In this document: piece after piece, positions 36,611 through 46,008 of the stretch | Position numbering within the stretch: the first letter of the stretch is position 1 | How the letters are laid out: each line of letters starts with the position of its first letter | Source of the DNA: JAPPLB01 sp965206655 | Lineage (GTDB): Bacteria; Acidobacteriota; Terriglobia; Bryobacterales; UBA6623 | Direction of reading: 5' to 3' | Assembly (NCBI GenBank): GCA_965206655.1 | Contig: CBDBKC010000038.1 | Location: forward strand, 434,001-498,000 | Length of the DNA: 64,000 nucleotides | Notes under the pieces: generated by a model | The model's database searches: none | Seen by the model: the letters and a program-made list of their open reading frames with translations, nothing else | What the model was told of the DNA's origin: nothing | Made by a program: the position numbers and the translations under genes

Positions 36611-38434
36611 TCAGGGAGGGAAAAGCTCTTTGATGAGGTGGCGGTAGTCAGCCTGGGCTCGCCGGAGATCGTAGTGCTGTTCGACCAGAGCTCGGCCGGC
36701 GTTACCCATTGATTGGCGTCGGAGGTCGTCGGCGAGGAGTTCGCGAAGGGCGTCAGCAAAGGCCGCGGGTTCCCTTCCATCATTCTCGATGAGGACGCCA
36801 CACGCCGGCGAAACAGCCTCATCAATGGCGCCGACCCTCGAGCTGACCACGGGTACCTGCATCGAGAGAGCTTCGATGATCGAAAGTGGGAGACCTTCCT
36901 CGGTAGAGGGGACGATGAGGACAGCGCTGTCGGCGAGAAGCGGTGCGACCTGATCGACGTGGCCGAGCAGGGTAAAACGCCCGTGGCGATCGCCCGATTG
37001 AAGTTTGGAGCGAAGTTCCGCGCGCTGGGGACCGTCGCCGGCGATGACAAAGTGATAGGGAACAGCGGGCGGATCGCGCTGGAGCTCGCGGTCGATTTCG
37101 AGCAGCAGGAGCGGTCGCTTCCGCTCTATCAGGTGTGCGGCGAAGAGGATGATGCGGGTGTCGGCGGTTAGGTCGAATTCGTTGTGCAGGCGGCCGGAGA
37201 TGTAGACGTCCGGGTGGAACTGATCAAGGTCGATGCCGTTGCGAATGAGACGGATCGTGTCCTCCGCAACGGCCATGTCGATGAGACGACGACGTCCGGC
37301 TTCGCTGATGACAATGCGACGATCGATGTGTTCGGTTACGTCGAGAGTGGCAGCGAAGAAGTCCCAGTCTTCGTCGATGTTGTGGAGGATGTCGATGACC
37401 CGGAGGTTGGGGAGGCGTTCGGTGAGCGCGGGGAGCGGGCTGTAAGCGAGGGCGGTGTTCTGGAGAATGAGGCCGTCCCATTGCCAGTTGACCGCCAGGG
37501 AGTAGAGGGCTCCGGCGATGCGCTCGACGGGGAGGAACTGGCGGAGGTCGTAGACGTGGTCGGCTACTTCATGCCATTCGGCGGCAAGTCGGGAATCAGA
37601 CGACTGAGTAGCGACTAGGAAGAGTTCGAAGTGAGAGCGGTCAAACTGCCGGGCGATTTCGAGCAAAACGGATTCGGCGCCGCCGTATCCGAGGTGGGGT
37701 GTGCAAAGGGCGATGCGGCGACGCCCTGGGGACGAGGGTGGCGCCTCGTACTCGATTTGCCGGATCATGGCGCCATCGATCAAGACGGTGCGGGGCTGGA
37801 ACTGGAGGTAGAACGACAGATCGAATACGGGCCGGCCGGCCCATCGGTTGATTCGTTCCTTGAGACGCAAAGGGAGAAGGCGGGAAGCCGAGCGGATCGG
37901 ATGGCGGAGCCAGACACTTAGCGAAAGGAGTTCGGCGTTTTCCAAATGCCGGCGGAAATCGGAAGGCGCTGTTCCGGCCGAGTCTGTCTGGGTTGCTGAG
38001 ATGGGCAGGTCATGCCGCAGCACCTGTATTTTCTTATCCTGGGGGGGCAGAGCCACAGCCGCTTCCTTATTGATGGGGAGGGCGCAGCGCCAGGGGAGGC
38101 GGCAGACTGCTCCGGTCCTTTGGGCCTCAGGAGTGGCAAGACTGCCACGGGTAACACCCAGCGGCCCGGCGCAATGCTGGATGGAAGGTGGAGGGGCGGC
38201 CCCGGTGTCTGACCAAGTGACCCACTCGGCTGCTTGGAGCCCCCACAAACATTCTTCCAGAGCGTGGGGGCGCAGTTCCCGCGCCCCGGTCATCCAGAGA
38301 AAGAGCGAGGCCTGGGATTGATCGAGGACTTCGGATTCAGTGCGGTTTCTGAGGACTTCGAAGTCACGGAGGGTTTGATTTGTGAAGGAGGGGGCTTCGT
38401 TGCCCTGGACGACGATGCAGATGGAAGGAATCAC
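36611..38434 (-). CDS. Glycosyltransferase, degenerate GT2 domain plus GT4 domain
   Basis: 607 residues. The first 90 residues resemble a worn GT2 domain (ICIVVQGNEAP, then ELRPHALEECLWGLQAAEWVTWSDTG) whose middle is missing. Residues about 235-607 are a complete GT4/GT-B enzyme: LGYGGAESVLLEIARQF, IDILHNIDEDWDF, IVISEAGRRRLI, RLIRNGIDLDQFHPD, FAAHLIERKRP, and the sugar-nucleotide site PSTEEGLPLSIIEALSMQVPVVSS. It probably adds a sugar in polysaccharide or glycolipid synthesis. No neighbouring polysaccharide genes are seen. Confidence 0.85.
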   Translation of the reverse strand: MIPSICIVVQGNEAPSFTNQTLRDFEVLRNRTESEVLDQSQASLFLWMTGARELRPHALEECLWGLQAAEWVTWSDTGAAPPPSIQHCAGPLGVTRGSLATPEAQRTGAVCRLPWRCALPINKEAAVALPPQDKKIQVLRHDLPISATQTDSAGTAPSDFRRHLENAELLSLSVWLRHPIRSASRLLPLRLKERINRWAGRPVFDLSFYLQFQPRTVLIDGAMIRQIEYEAPPSSPGRRRIALCTPHLGYGGAESVLLEIARQFDRSHFELFLVATQSSDSRLAAEWHEVADHVYDLRQFLPVERIAGALYSLAVNWQWDGLILQNTALAYSPLPALTERLPNLRVIDILHNIDEDWDFFAATLDVTEHIDRRIVISEAGRRRLIDMAVAEDTIRLIRNGIDLDQFHPDVYISGRLHNEFDLTADTRIILFAAHLIERKRPLLLLEIDRELQRDPPAVPYHFVIAGDGPQRAELRSKLQSGDRHGRFTLLGHVDQVAPLLADSAVLIVPSTEEGLPLSIIEALSMQVPVVSSRVGAIDEAVSPACGVLIENDGREPAAFADALRELLADDLRRQSMGNAGRALVEQHYDLRRAQADYRHLIKELFPP

Positions 38435-38618
38435 CTTGGGGAGATGGGTGAGATTACCGGAACAATGCGAGGGTGTTTCGGTTTGCCCACTACCTCACTT
38501 CTCACGTGCTACCTGAAACATTACAAACAACTTAGATCTATATATTCGTGTGACGTACTCTATGCGGACATCTCTTTCAACCACGACGCTAGATGTTGGG
38601 GCGGACCTCGCCATCTAG

Positions 38619-40523
38619 TCAGAAACGAACACCTTTCCGTAGCAGGACCATGGCATAGAAGAAGAGTTCGGCATCGAGTGCGTGCTTGATGTTATCGGCG
38701 GCTCGGAAGCCGTGCTGCTCACCTTCGAACAGGACATAGGAGGCAGATACGCCTTTTTCTCGCAGCGCCGCGAGCATTTGCTCGGCCTGACTAGGTGGGA
38801 CCACCTTGTCTTCGCTCCCTTGGAAGAAGATAACGGGTGCTGAAAGCGAATCGACGTGATGGATCGGCGAGCGTTCGAGGTAGATGTCTTTCCTTTCGGG
38901 GTAGGGGCCGACGACAGAGTCAAGATAGCGGGATTCGAACTTGTGAGTTTCGAGCGCCAGTGCCTCAAGGTCGCTGACGCCGTAATGGCTGGCTCCGGCC
39001 CTGAAGACATCGCGGAAGGTGAGGGCGGCGAGGGTGGTGTAGCCGCCGGCGCTGCCGCCCTTGATAATGAGGCGCTCACCGTCAACGCGGCCCCGGCGGA
39101 CCAGGGATTGGGCTCCATTCACGCAGTCATCGACATCGACAACGCCCCACTGGCCGAAGAGGCGCTCCCGGTAAGCACGTCCGTAGCCGGTACTGCCGCC
39201 GTAATTAACGTCGAGAACAGCGAAACCGCGAGAAGTCCAGTACTGGGTCCTCAGATCTAGTGTGCTGGAGGTCGAACCGGTGGGACCGCCATGGCACTCG
39301 ACGATGAGGGGCGGCCGTTCATCCGCCGGCGCCTCGAAATCCGGATTGGTGGGCGGATAAAAGAAGGCGTGAGCCGTTTGATTGTTTTCGGTATCAAACT
39401 CGATGGCTTCGGGCACCGAATAGTATTTTTCAATCTCCGACTCAATCGCAAAGGCACGGCGAATCGTTTTGATGCCGGTGGTCGGGATGTCCAATTCGAC
39501 AATGGAGTGAGGTTGGGTCGGTGATCCGGCTTCGAAAACGACTCGGTCCCCATCGGCCCTGAGGTTGGATATGGAGGTGTAGGGAACCTGGATGTTCTCG
39601 AGTTTCCGGGTAGCGGTATCGATCGTAGCCAGGTTCGATCGTCCCTGCCGGGTGTAGGTGCAGACGATGCAGCCCGAAGAAGCGAAGTCATAGGTCGGGA
39701 TGTCGAAGGCCCATTGCGGGAGACCAAACTCGGCGTCCATTTCGACCAGAGGCTCGATCGTATCCTCGACGAGCCGGTACAGATTCCACCAGTTGTTGCG
39801 GTCGGATACGAAATAGAGAGTTCCGTCGGGTGACCATTCGGGCTGGTAGATTGACTCGCGCTTGCCGCCCGCCACCTTACGGAAGTTGGCGAGGGCGGGG
39901 CCGGCTTCCATCTCGGCGGTCCACAGTTCGGTGCTTTCCCAAGGCATGTTGGGATGATTCCAACTCATCCAGGAAAGGTATTTGCCGTCGGAGCTCAAGC
40001 GCGGGTTGGAGTAGAAGTCGCTTCCGGAGACCAAGACGATCTGCTCATCGGGCGAGTCGAGGCGGATGGCGACGATGGTGTTAGTGGGCTCGGTCCCGGG
40101 CTGAGTGTGATCCTCACGCACGGCGATGAGGATGTCGCCGCTCGGGGACACAGCAGCGTCAGCGTAGCGAAAGGAACTCTCGGGCGTGATAGGTGCGGGA
40201 GCTTGTCCGTTTGAAATGAGGTAAAGGCGCTGGTCGTCGTAGTTGGAGAAGAAAACGGAGTTCTCTCGGACAACATAGGCGCCTCCGCCGTACTCATGGA
40301 CGAGGGAACGAACGTTGAAGGGAGCCGGGGTGAGATCGACCGGCCCGGAGGCCGAAGCGCGGCTGCGCACGAGGACGCAACGGCCACGTTCGGCCGGGCG
40401 GCCTTCGATCCAATAAACGTCACCGCCGTCGAGGCGCGGGGCGGCGAGCCGGACTGCCTCCTGTACGATTAGGTCGGAAGTGATCGGGGACTTCCAAAAT
40501 CCGTATTCAGCCGTTTGTGGCAT
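38619..40523 (-). CDS. S9-family prolyl oligopeptidase
   Basis: 634 residues, cytosolic (no signal peptide). The N-terminal two-thirds is a beta-propeller (YADAAVSPSGDILIAV, NPRLSSDGKYLSWMS, QPEWSPDGTLYFVSD); the C-terminal alpha/beta-hydrolase domain has the catalytic triad Ser in KGGSAGGYT, Asp in QGSEDKVVPPSQ, and His in GEQHGF. It starts WIEGRPAERGRCVL, as in acylaminoacyl-peptidase/dipeptidyl-peptidase-type members. It is expected to cleave short peptides. Confidence 0.92.
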   Translation of the reverse strand: MPQTAEYGFWKSPITSDLIVQEAVRLAAPRLDGGDVYWIEGRPAERGRCVLVRSRASASGPVDLTPAPFNVRSLVHEYGGGAYVVRENSVFFSNYDDQRLYLISNGQAPAPITPESSFRYADAAVSPSGDILIAVREDHTQPGTEPTNTIVAIRLDSPDEQIVLVSGSDFYSNPRLSSDGKYLSWMSWNHPNMPWESTELWTAEMEAGPALANFRKVAGGKRESIYQPEWSPDGTLYFVSDRNNWWNLYRLVEDTIEPLVEMDAEFGLPQWAFDIPTYDFASSGCIVCTYTRQGRSNLATIDTATRKLENIQVPYTSISNLRADGDRVVFEAGSPTQPHSIVELDIPTTGIKTIRRAFAIESEIEKYYSVPEAIEFDTENNQTAHAFFYPPTNPDFEAPADERPPLIVECHGGPTGSTSSTLDLRTQYWTSRGFAVLDVNYGGSTGYGRAYRERLFGQWGVVDVDDCVNGAQSLVRRGRVDGERLIIKGGSAGGYTTLAALTFRDVFRAGASHYGVSDLEALALETHKFESRYLDSVVGPYPERKDIYLERSPIHHVDSLSAPVIFFQGSEDKVVPPSQAEQMLAALREKGVSASYVLFEGEQHGFRAADNIKHALDAELFFYAMVLLRKGVRF

Positions 40524-40603
40524 TGGCGAATGGAGCGCTCTTCAATTGGTCCGGGGAATACGGACAGCATAGGGGTCAGGACTGAGATTAGCATCCCCAC
40601 CCA

Positions 40604-40726
40604 CTAGCTCAGGTACTTGAGAACGGCCAATGCAAGCACTCCTACCAAGAATGCCGCGGCGGCGATAGCGGCGTAGGTTTGCCATGGAACTGGTTTTCTC
40701 GCGGGCGAGTCGGGGGCCGGGCTAGC
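40604..40726 (-). pseudogene. Severed 3' end of the Ser/Thr kinase gene (encodes the membrane anchor)
   Basis: Read on the minus strand from the IS481 junction, it encodes SPAPDSPARKPVPWQ then a transmembrane helix (YAAIAAAAFLVGVLALAVL) and KYLS before TAG at 40604-40606. If the IS and one copy of its CTAGC duplication are removed, this joins in frame with the kinase gene that now ends inside the IS. So the ancestral kinase was anchored by a C-terminal helix. Confidence 0.85.
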
Positions 40727-41753
40727 TGTGATCTTTCAATAGGTTGTTCATTCGGTCCCGGACCAAGGAAGCTGGAGTTATCCCACAACAGCAACCTTGG
40801 AGAGACCGAATGAACATCCATCAGAATGCACGATTGACACCGAAAGGTCGAGCCCTGTTGGTTCGCCGCGTCCTCGGTGGGGAGAACGCACAGGCCGCCG
40901 CGGCGGCCTGTGGCGTCTCAGAGCGAACCGTACGCAAATGGCTCGCGCGGTTTCGGGCTGAGGGTCAGGCCGGTCTCGTCGACCGCTCCTCACGCCCCCT
41001 TCGCAGCCCGCGCCGCACTGCTGCGCCCAGCGCGGCCCGTGTCGTTGCTCTGCGCCGACAACGTTGGGCCGGCTACCGCATTGCCACTCGTGTCGGAGTC
41101 TCTCAGGCCACCGTCAGCCGCATTTTGCGCCGCGCCGGCCTCAACCGCATCCGCGATCTCGAACCCGCCCCGCCCGTGCGCCGCTACGAACACCCCGCAC
41201 CCGGCGATCTGTTACATCTCGATATCAAGAAGCTCGGCCGCTTCCAGCGCGCCGGTCATCGCGTCACCTCCGACAAATCCCACCGCTGCCGCGGCGCCGG
41301 CTGGGAATTCGTGCACGTCGCCATCGACGACCACTCCCGTGTGGCTTTCTCCCAGATCCTCTCCGATGAGCGGAGCGACTCCGCCGTAGCTTTCCTCAAT
41401 GCTGCCGTCGGTTACTATCGCTCGCTCGGCGTCCGCATCCGCCGCCTGCTCACTGACAACGGCTCTTGTTACCGCTCCCGGCTCTTCCGCGATGCTTGCC
41501 GTCGTCTCGGTATTCGTCATCGCTTCACACGGCCTTACACGCCGCGCACCAACGGCAAAGCCGAACGCTTCATCCAGACCGCTCTGAGAGAATGGGCTTA
41601 CGCTCGCTCCTACTGCTCATCCCAGCAGCGCGCTGCTCATCTGTTACCCTGGCTGCACGACTACAACTGGCATCGCCCTCACGCCGCTCTCCGCTACCGT
41701 CCGCCCTTCTCCAGACTCATGCTTCCTATGAACAACCTGTTGACACTCCACAC
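40727..41753 (+). mobile_element. IS481-family insertion sequence
   Basis: About 1027 bp. Ends are imperfect inverted repeats over 25 bp: left TGTGATCTTTCAATAGGTTG and right, in reverse complement, TGTGGAGTGTCAACAGGTTG, both continuing TTCAT. The flanks carry a 5-bp direct repeat CTAGC (40722-40726 and 41754-41758). It carries one transposase whose TAG stop falls in the duplicated target bases. It interrupts the 3' end of the kinase gene on the opposite strand. Confidence 0.9.
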
Positions 41754-41757
41754 CTAG
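40810..41757 (+). CDS. IS481-family transposase
   Basis: 315 residues from ATG 40810. N-terminal helix-turn-helix (AAAACGVSERTVRKWLARFRAEG), a second HTH (IATRVGVSQATVSRILRRAG), then the rve integrase core with DDE residues in LLHLDIKKLGRF, LLTDNGSCYRS and NGKAERFIQT. All catalytic residues are present, so it may be active. The last codons LTLHT and the stop lie at or across the right terminus, so termination depends on the insertion site. Confidence 0.92.
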   Translation: MNIHQNARLTPKGRALLVRRVLGGENAQAAAAACGVSERTVRKWLARFRAEGQAGLVDRSSRPLRSPRRTAAPSAARVVALRRQRWAGYRIATRVGVSQATVSRILRRAGLNRIRDLEPAPPVRRYEHPAPGDLLHLDIKKLGRFQRAGHRVTSDKSHRCRGAGWEFVHVAIDDHSRVAFSQILSDERSDSAVAFLNAAVGYYRSLGVRIRRLLTDNGSCYRSRLFRDACRRLGIRHRFTRPYTPRTNGKAERFIQTALREWAYARSYCSSQQRAAHLLPWLHDYNWHRPHAALRYRPPFSRLMLPMNNLLTLHT

Positions 41758-42751
41758 CGCGGGACACAGGTGGTAACGAGGGCGGCAGCGGCGTCGAGCG
41801 GGCGGGCGCCTTTGGGTAAGGATCTGGCTCTGAGCGGGAGTGTGGGACCCGAGAGAGCGCGGCCCTTACGGCTTCGGGCGGCACGAAACGGGTTTCGCTC
41901 ACCTCGTCGGCGGCAGTATATCCAGCCGGGCGAGGCGCTGCACTCAGAGCTTCCTCCAATCTGATCCGAAAAGCGGCAGCCGTTTGAGGACGCTCATCCG
42001 GGGACTTCGCAAGGGCCTGGAGGACAGTATCGGACACCGGCTCCGGGATCGACGGAACGAGCTTCATGGCGGGAGGAGGGTCCTTTTCAACGTGAGCCGT
42101 CATCAGCTCGAATTCGCTGTGGGCAATGAAAGGCGGGCGGCCGGTTAACATCTCGTGGAGCATAGCGCCGAGTGAGTAGATATCGGAGCGGCGATCGGCG
42201 GGTTCTCCCTTGACTCGCTCGGGGGCCATGTAGCGGATGGTTCCGATGAGGCTACCCGCACGGGTGAGGCCGGCCTCGCCGAGGACGCGGGCTATACCGA
42301 AGTCGGTGACTTTCACAGCATCGTGATCGGAGACGATGACGTTCTCCGGTTTGATGTCGCGGTGCAAAATGCCGGTCTCGTGAGCGTGGCCAATGGCATC
42401 GAGCACTTGTACGAAGAGGGCGACCGCACGTTTCGGGGAGAGCGGACTGCTCTTACGCAATACATTGTCGAGCGTCTCACCCTCGACGAACTCCATGGCC
42501 ATGAAATGGTCGTCGAGATGGCGAAAGAAGGAGTAAAGGGTGGCGACATTGGGGTGATTCAGCTTGGCAAGGGCAGCGGCTTCGGTACGAAACCGTTGGA
42601 GCAACTGAGGATCGTCGGAGAAGTCCGGGCGCAAGCGCTTCAGAGCCACGGGACGATCGAGCATAACGTCGATACCGCGATAGACGGTTCCCATGCCCCC
42701 TTCGCCGATCTGCTCGACGATTTTGAAATTGCCGATGAGTCCGCCGATCAT
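41726..42751 (-). CDS. Ser/Thr protein kinase, membrane anchor lost to IS481
   Basis: 341 residues as it stands. The start ATG 42751 overlaps the phosphatase stop (ATGA). The Hanks kinase domain is intact: GEGGMG at 16-21, VALK, LHRDIKPENVIV, DFGIAR, RYMAPERVKG. A Pro-rich juxtamembrane linker follows (about 285-332), then nine residues encoded by the IS end (RCGVSTGCS) before a stop. The native ending with its transmembrane helix survives beyond the IS at 40604-40726. The present product should be soluble rather than membrane-tethered, which could change its partners in the FHA / PP2C operon. Confidence 0.88.
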   Translation of the reverse strand: MIGGLIGNFKIVEQIGEGGMGTVYRGIDVMLDRPVALKRLRPDFSDDPQLLQRFRTEAAALAKLNHPNVATLYSFFRHLDDHFMAMEFVEGETLDNVLRKSSPLSPKRAVALFVQVLDAIGHAHETGILHRDIKPENVIVSDHDAVKVTDFGIARVLGEAGLTRAGSLIGTIRYMAPERVKGEPADRRSDIYSLGAMLHEMLTGRPPFIAHSEFELMTAHVEKDPPPAMKLVPSIPEPVSDTVLQALAKSPDERPQTAAAFRIRLEEALSAAPRPAGYTAADEVSETRFVPPEAVRAALSRVPHSRSEPDPYPKAPARSTPLPPSLPPVSRARCGVSTGCS

Positions 42752-43581
42752 GATTGTGTTTTCCGGGAAGAAGGGCCGTCGTTGTGAACAGCAAGGACGC
42801 AGACACTGACGTTGTCCGGCGCACCCTGCTCCAAAGCAAGGGCGATGAGCTTCGAACATGCTTCGCGGCTCGGGAAGGTGGAGGCGATGCGAGCAATCTC
42901 GTTGTCGGAGACGAGGTTATGCAGGCCGTCGGAGCAGAGAACGAAACGGTCACCATTATAAACGGGCAGCGGTTTGTCCCAGGAGGAGACCTCGACGCTG
43001 GGTTGGCGCCCCAGGGCGCGTAAAATGACATTGCGGTCAGGGTGTTTGCGCGCTTCTCCGAGACTAAGCACACCATCGCGGACCAACTGCATCACAAGAG
43101 AATGGTCTTCGCTGAGTTGGTAAGCACGGGCGGCGCGAATGAGGTAAAGGCGGCTGTCTCCGACGTGGGCGTAAACAGCGGAGTGGTCGGCGATGGCGAG
43201 GGCGGTACAGGTCGTTCCCATGCCATGCAGCTCGCCGTTCTTAGCCGCGGCATGGTGGATGGCACTATTGGCTTCGATGACAGCCGCCGTGAGGGCCTCA
43301 GCGCGGGGCTCGTCACTCGCGTAGTACGCATGCCCGATCACGTCGATGGCGATACGGCTGGCCACCTCGCCGGCGGTGTGCCCTCCCATACCATCGGCGA
43401 CAACTGCGAGGGTACCCTTGGTCAGATTCAGGTGATGGTCGGACGGTTGGACGACGGCGGCCTGGTCCTCGTTGATGTCGCGGGTGCATCCGACATCACT
43501 TCGGAAGCCGGCGTCAACAACCAAGTCGTTACGTGAAGCGGTCTGAATGTCTTCGTTGTCCGCCACTCGCCAGCTTTCCAA
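42748..43581 (-). CDS. PP2C-type Ser/Thr protein phosphatase
   Basis: 277 residues with the full PPM motif set: SDVGCTRDINEDQ (metal Asp), VVADGMGGHTAGEVAS, GMGTTCTALAIADHSAVYAHVGDSRLYL, LCSDGLHNLVSD, and GAPDNVSVCVLAV. This is the Stp1/PrpC type that reverses Hanks-kinase phosphorylation. It sits between the FHA gene and the kinase, and its last codon overlaps the kinase start, so kinase and phosphatase are made together. Confidence 0.93.
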   Translation of the reverse strand: MESWRVADNEDIQTASRNDLVVDAGFRSDVGCTRDINEDQAAVVQPSDHHLNLTKGTLAVVADGMGGHTAGEVASRIAIDVIGHAYYASDEPRAEALTAAVIEANSAIHHAAAKNGELHGMGTTCTALAIADHSAVYAHVGDSRLYLIRAARAYQLSEDHSLVMQLVRDGVLSLGEARKHPDRNVILRALGRQPSVEVSSWDKPLPVYNGDRFVLCSDGLHNLVSDNEIARIASTFPSREACSKLIALALEQGAPDNVSVCVLAVHNDGPSSRKTQS

Positions 43582-43605
43582 AGATTACGGACCAATCGGT
43601 CCTCG

Positions 43606-45309
43606 TCAGTTACTTGCCCGCATTCCCAGTAGTTCTCGGCCGACCCGGATCGGTACACCGAGAGATGCGGAAACATCACGGGTCACCAAGTTTTGGTACA
43701 TGCCGATGACCTCTCCCCGTTGATTGAAGACCGGGCCACCGCTGTGACTAGAACCAACCGCGCCGATGTCGAGTTGATAGCAGCCGGGACAGAGACGCTC
43801 GAGTTCATTCGCTTCGCCGGCGCCCGATTCCATGACACGGCCGACATGCCCGATGTGAATCGTGGGATCGGCCAAAACAGGGCCGGGCTCCTGCGATTCG
43901 TTGGTTCCTCCGCGAGCAGTACGCGGAAAACCCATCACGGTCGCTCGATCTCCCGCTCTTGCCGGTTCATCCTGGGATCCGATCTCGGCGGTCACGAGGT
44001 CGTTGACCGCCGCAATCTTGATCATAGCGACACTGTAGAGGTCGGAAACGCGATCGAGGGAAGCGGGGAGGGAACTGCTGGCTTGGGCGAATCGGACCTC
44101 CATGTAGTCGTGGCGGCCTTCGGTAGCCCGTTGGAGGGCTGGTCCGAGGGGTAGCCTAGTAGCTGTAATGTCCCTGCCCTCGGGAAGGGCGAAGCGGGTG
44201 CGGCCGGGCACCCAATCAGCCGGTGGTTGTAGGACTTCCTCCCATGCCGTCCACCGCAACTCGTTACCCTGCTCAGCGAAAACAGCGACCAGCCCGGGAA
44301 CGGATCGAGATGACCAGGACCGGAAGGGCTCATCCCAGCCCGCTGCCACACCGCGAGTGGTGAGGATGAAACCGTCCGGAGTCGCAACGAAACCGGACCC
44401 CACGGCTCCGCCACCCAAAGGAAACGCCTCGCCATCGCGTGCATCGGTCGACAGGAGAGGTTCAACGCTTCCATTCGGGTACCGTACGAATACGGGAACG
44501 ACGCGGCGGGTGGCTATGACCGGGAACTGTTCATAGCGTCCGTAGACAGGGTTCTCTATCGCGGCATGGTACAAACGGCTGCCCGTAGTTACGTCGTGGA
44601 GCTTCCAACTGGACTCTATTGAGACGACCGCACTTCGATTGCGATCGGCGATGGCGGACTCACTGAGGGTCGAAGCGCCGGGACGGGTGCCGCCCAAATA
44701 GAGAAATCCCAAAAGCAAGATAGATATCAAGCTCATAACCAGCGCGAGGAGTCCGGTGTAGGAGCGCTTTTGTTTAGGGGACGAGTGGGCGATCATCCGC
44801 TCGACGGTAGCCGCGCTCACCCCCTGCTCCAGAACCGGCGCGGGTTGGGCTTTTTCCGGTGCTCCGGCCGGTGCGCGACTGGGCGGAGGGAGCGGCGGAT
44901 GCGAGACCGGGGTGGGTTGGAAAATCTTCGATGGTTGTTCAGGCCGTTGTCGCGGCTCGTGTGTGTCAGGAGTGGCCGGCGGATCGAGCTGGAACTGAAA
45001 CTCGGGCCCACCGGGCCCAAGCTGCAAAACGTCGCCGGCTGTGATGCGAGTGGGTTCGTAGACGCGCCGGCGATTCAGAAACGTGCCGTTCCGGCTGGCG
45101 AGGTCGACGATGAGATAGTGGCCGGGGTCTCGGGTATCCGGTTCGATTTTGGCGTGTCGGCGCCCGACAAGATCGTCTCGCTCCGGATGGAACTGGACAG
45201 TGGATCCCGGTTCGCGACCGATCGACAGCTCCGCGAAGTGCTTGAGGGGAAACTCCTCGACCTGTCCGACCTTCGATCCGGACAAGTGCTTCAGGATGAT
45301 ACGTTCCAT
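43606..45309 (-). CDS. FHA-domain membrane protein with a trypsin-like pseudo-protease domain
   Basis: 567 residues. The FHA domain at about 25-105 (SIGREPGS, VGRRHAKIEPD, SRNGTFLNRR) should bind phosphothreonine. A Pro-rich linker leads to one transmembrane helix at 185-206 (TGLLALVMSLISILLLGFLYL). The outer part has an HtrA/trypsin layout: GSGFVATPDGFILTTRG, where HtrA has ..ILTNNH, YSVAMIKI, where HtrA has DLAVLKI, and the serine loop SSHSGGPVF. Ser 523 is kept but His and Asp appear lost. First gene of the FHA / PP2C / kinase operon. Confidence 0.82.
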   Translation of the reverse strand: MERIILKHLSGSKVGQVEEFPLKHFAELSIGREPGSTVQFHPERDDLVGRRHAKIEPDTRDPGHYLIVDLASRNGTFLNRRRVYEPTRITAGDVLQLGPGGPEFQFQLDPPATPDTHEPRQRPEQPSKIFQPTPVSHPPLPPPSRAPAGAPEKAQPAPVLEQGVSAATVERMIAHSSPKQKRSYTGLLALVMSLISILLLGFLYLGGTRPGASTLSESAIADRNRSAVVSIESSWKLHDVTTGSRLYHAAIENPVYGRYEQFPVIATRRVVPVFVRYPNGSVEPLLSTDARDGEAFPLGGGAVGSGFVATPDGFILTTRGVAAGWDEPFRSWSSRSVPGLVAVFAEQGNELRWTAWEEVLQPPADWVPGRTRFALPEGRDITATRLPLGPALQRATEGRHDYMEVRFAQASSSLPASLDRVSDLYSVAMIKIAAVNDLVTAEIGSQDEPARAGDRATVMGFPRTARGGTNESQEPGPVLADPTIHIGHVGRVMESGAGEANELERLCPGCYQLDIGAVGSSHSGGPVFNQRGEVIGMYQNLVTRDVSASLGVPIRVGRELLGMRASN

Positions 45310-45342
45310 GGTCTATGCCGGTGGGAGGAGCGTGTTGGGGCC

Positions 45343-45348
45343 ATTATA
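45343..45348 (-). promoter_or_regulatory. Consensus -10 box for the FHA/PP2C/kinase operon
   Basis: TATAAT on the minus strand, about 33 nt before ATG 45309; TTCTGG 18 nt upstream is a possible -35. A GGGAGG lies further from the start than usual. Confidence 0.5.
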
Positions 45349-45681
45349 ACTTGACTAAAGGGACAACCAGAACGTTTTGGGGCTTTTTCGGTTTATCAGT
45401 CCGCCGTCGCGAAGGAGGCGATGTGGTCCGGCTAGGCCGGTTTTTGAGCGATTTGGCGGAGGATTCAGCAGGAGCTTGATCGAAATTTGGGGCGCCCGTC
45501 CAGGGCCAGGTCCGGGGTGTTCGTTGACCCGGCGGTTGGTCGTGTGGCCCGTTCCCTGGGTGGGCCTCTCACTTGCGTTCGGGGTTCGGTTGAAATGTGG
45601 ACTAGAGGCGGGGACACTCGGCGCTCGCGGAGAGGTTCGCCGATAAAGCGCCGTCTGAAGGTAACCGAAGAGAGACGAGAG
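45349..45681 (+). other. Intergenic between divergent genes, no firm gene
   Basis: Contains the operon promoter at its left end. A plus-strand frame runs through from 45487 into the next gene, but its first 65 codons are rich in Arg, Gly and Pro with no family pattern and probably are not translated. Confidence 0.35.
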
Positions 45682-45993
45682 GTGTTTGTGCCCCGCCGAC
45701 CACTAAGCTCCGACTCAGATGGCCCGTTCGGCAGGCTAGGAGCGGAGAAACCAAGCGACCTGGAGGGTACGGTCCTGCTGTGGTTCGAGGACCCGGAGCC
45801 TGTCGAGGTGCCGTCTCTAGTTGTGAAGAGGGAAGAGGCAGGCTTCTGGGTGCGGCATCATTGCGCGACCTTGCGGGTAGGTCAAATCGTTGAATTCTGT
45901 GAGGTTTGGGGCGAGGGAAGGGCACAGGTCGTTTCAACGGGACAGAAAGAAGGCTATATAGAGAGCCGCTTCTGGGTCCTGGCCGAGGACTAG
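45682..45993 (+). CDS. Small PilZ-like or hypothetical protein
   Basis: About 103 residues from GTG 45682 (GAGAGG-like bases just upstream); GTG 45688 also fits and the frame is open to 45487. The pattern VPRRPLSSD..LEGTVLLWFED..GQIVEFCEVWGEGRAQVVSTGQKEGYIESRFWVL resembles the small acidobacterial PilZ-type barrels, ending in a strand before the stop. The c-di-GMP motif RxxxR is only partly matched (RREVFVPRR, D/N..). Function not assigned. Confidence 0.4.
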   Translation: MFVPRRPLSSDSDGPFGRLGAEKPSDLEGTVLLWFEDPEPVEVPSLVVKREEAGFWVRHHCATLRVGQIVEFCEVWGEGRAQVVSTGQKEGYIESRFWVLAED

Positions 45994-46008
45994 ACTGAGT
46001 CGCATCTT

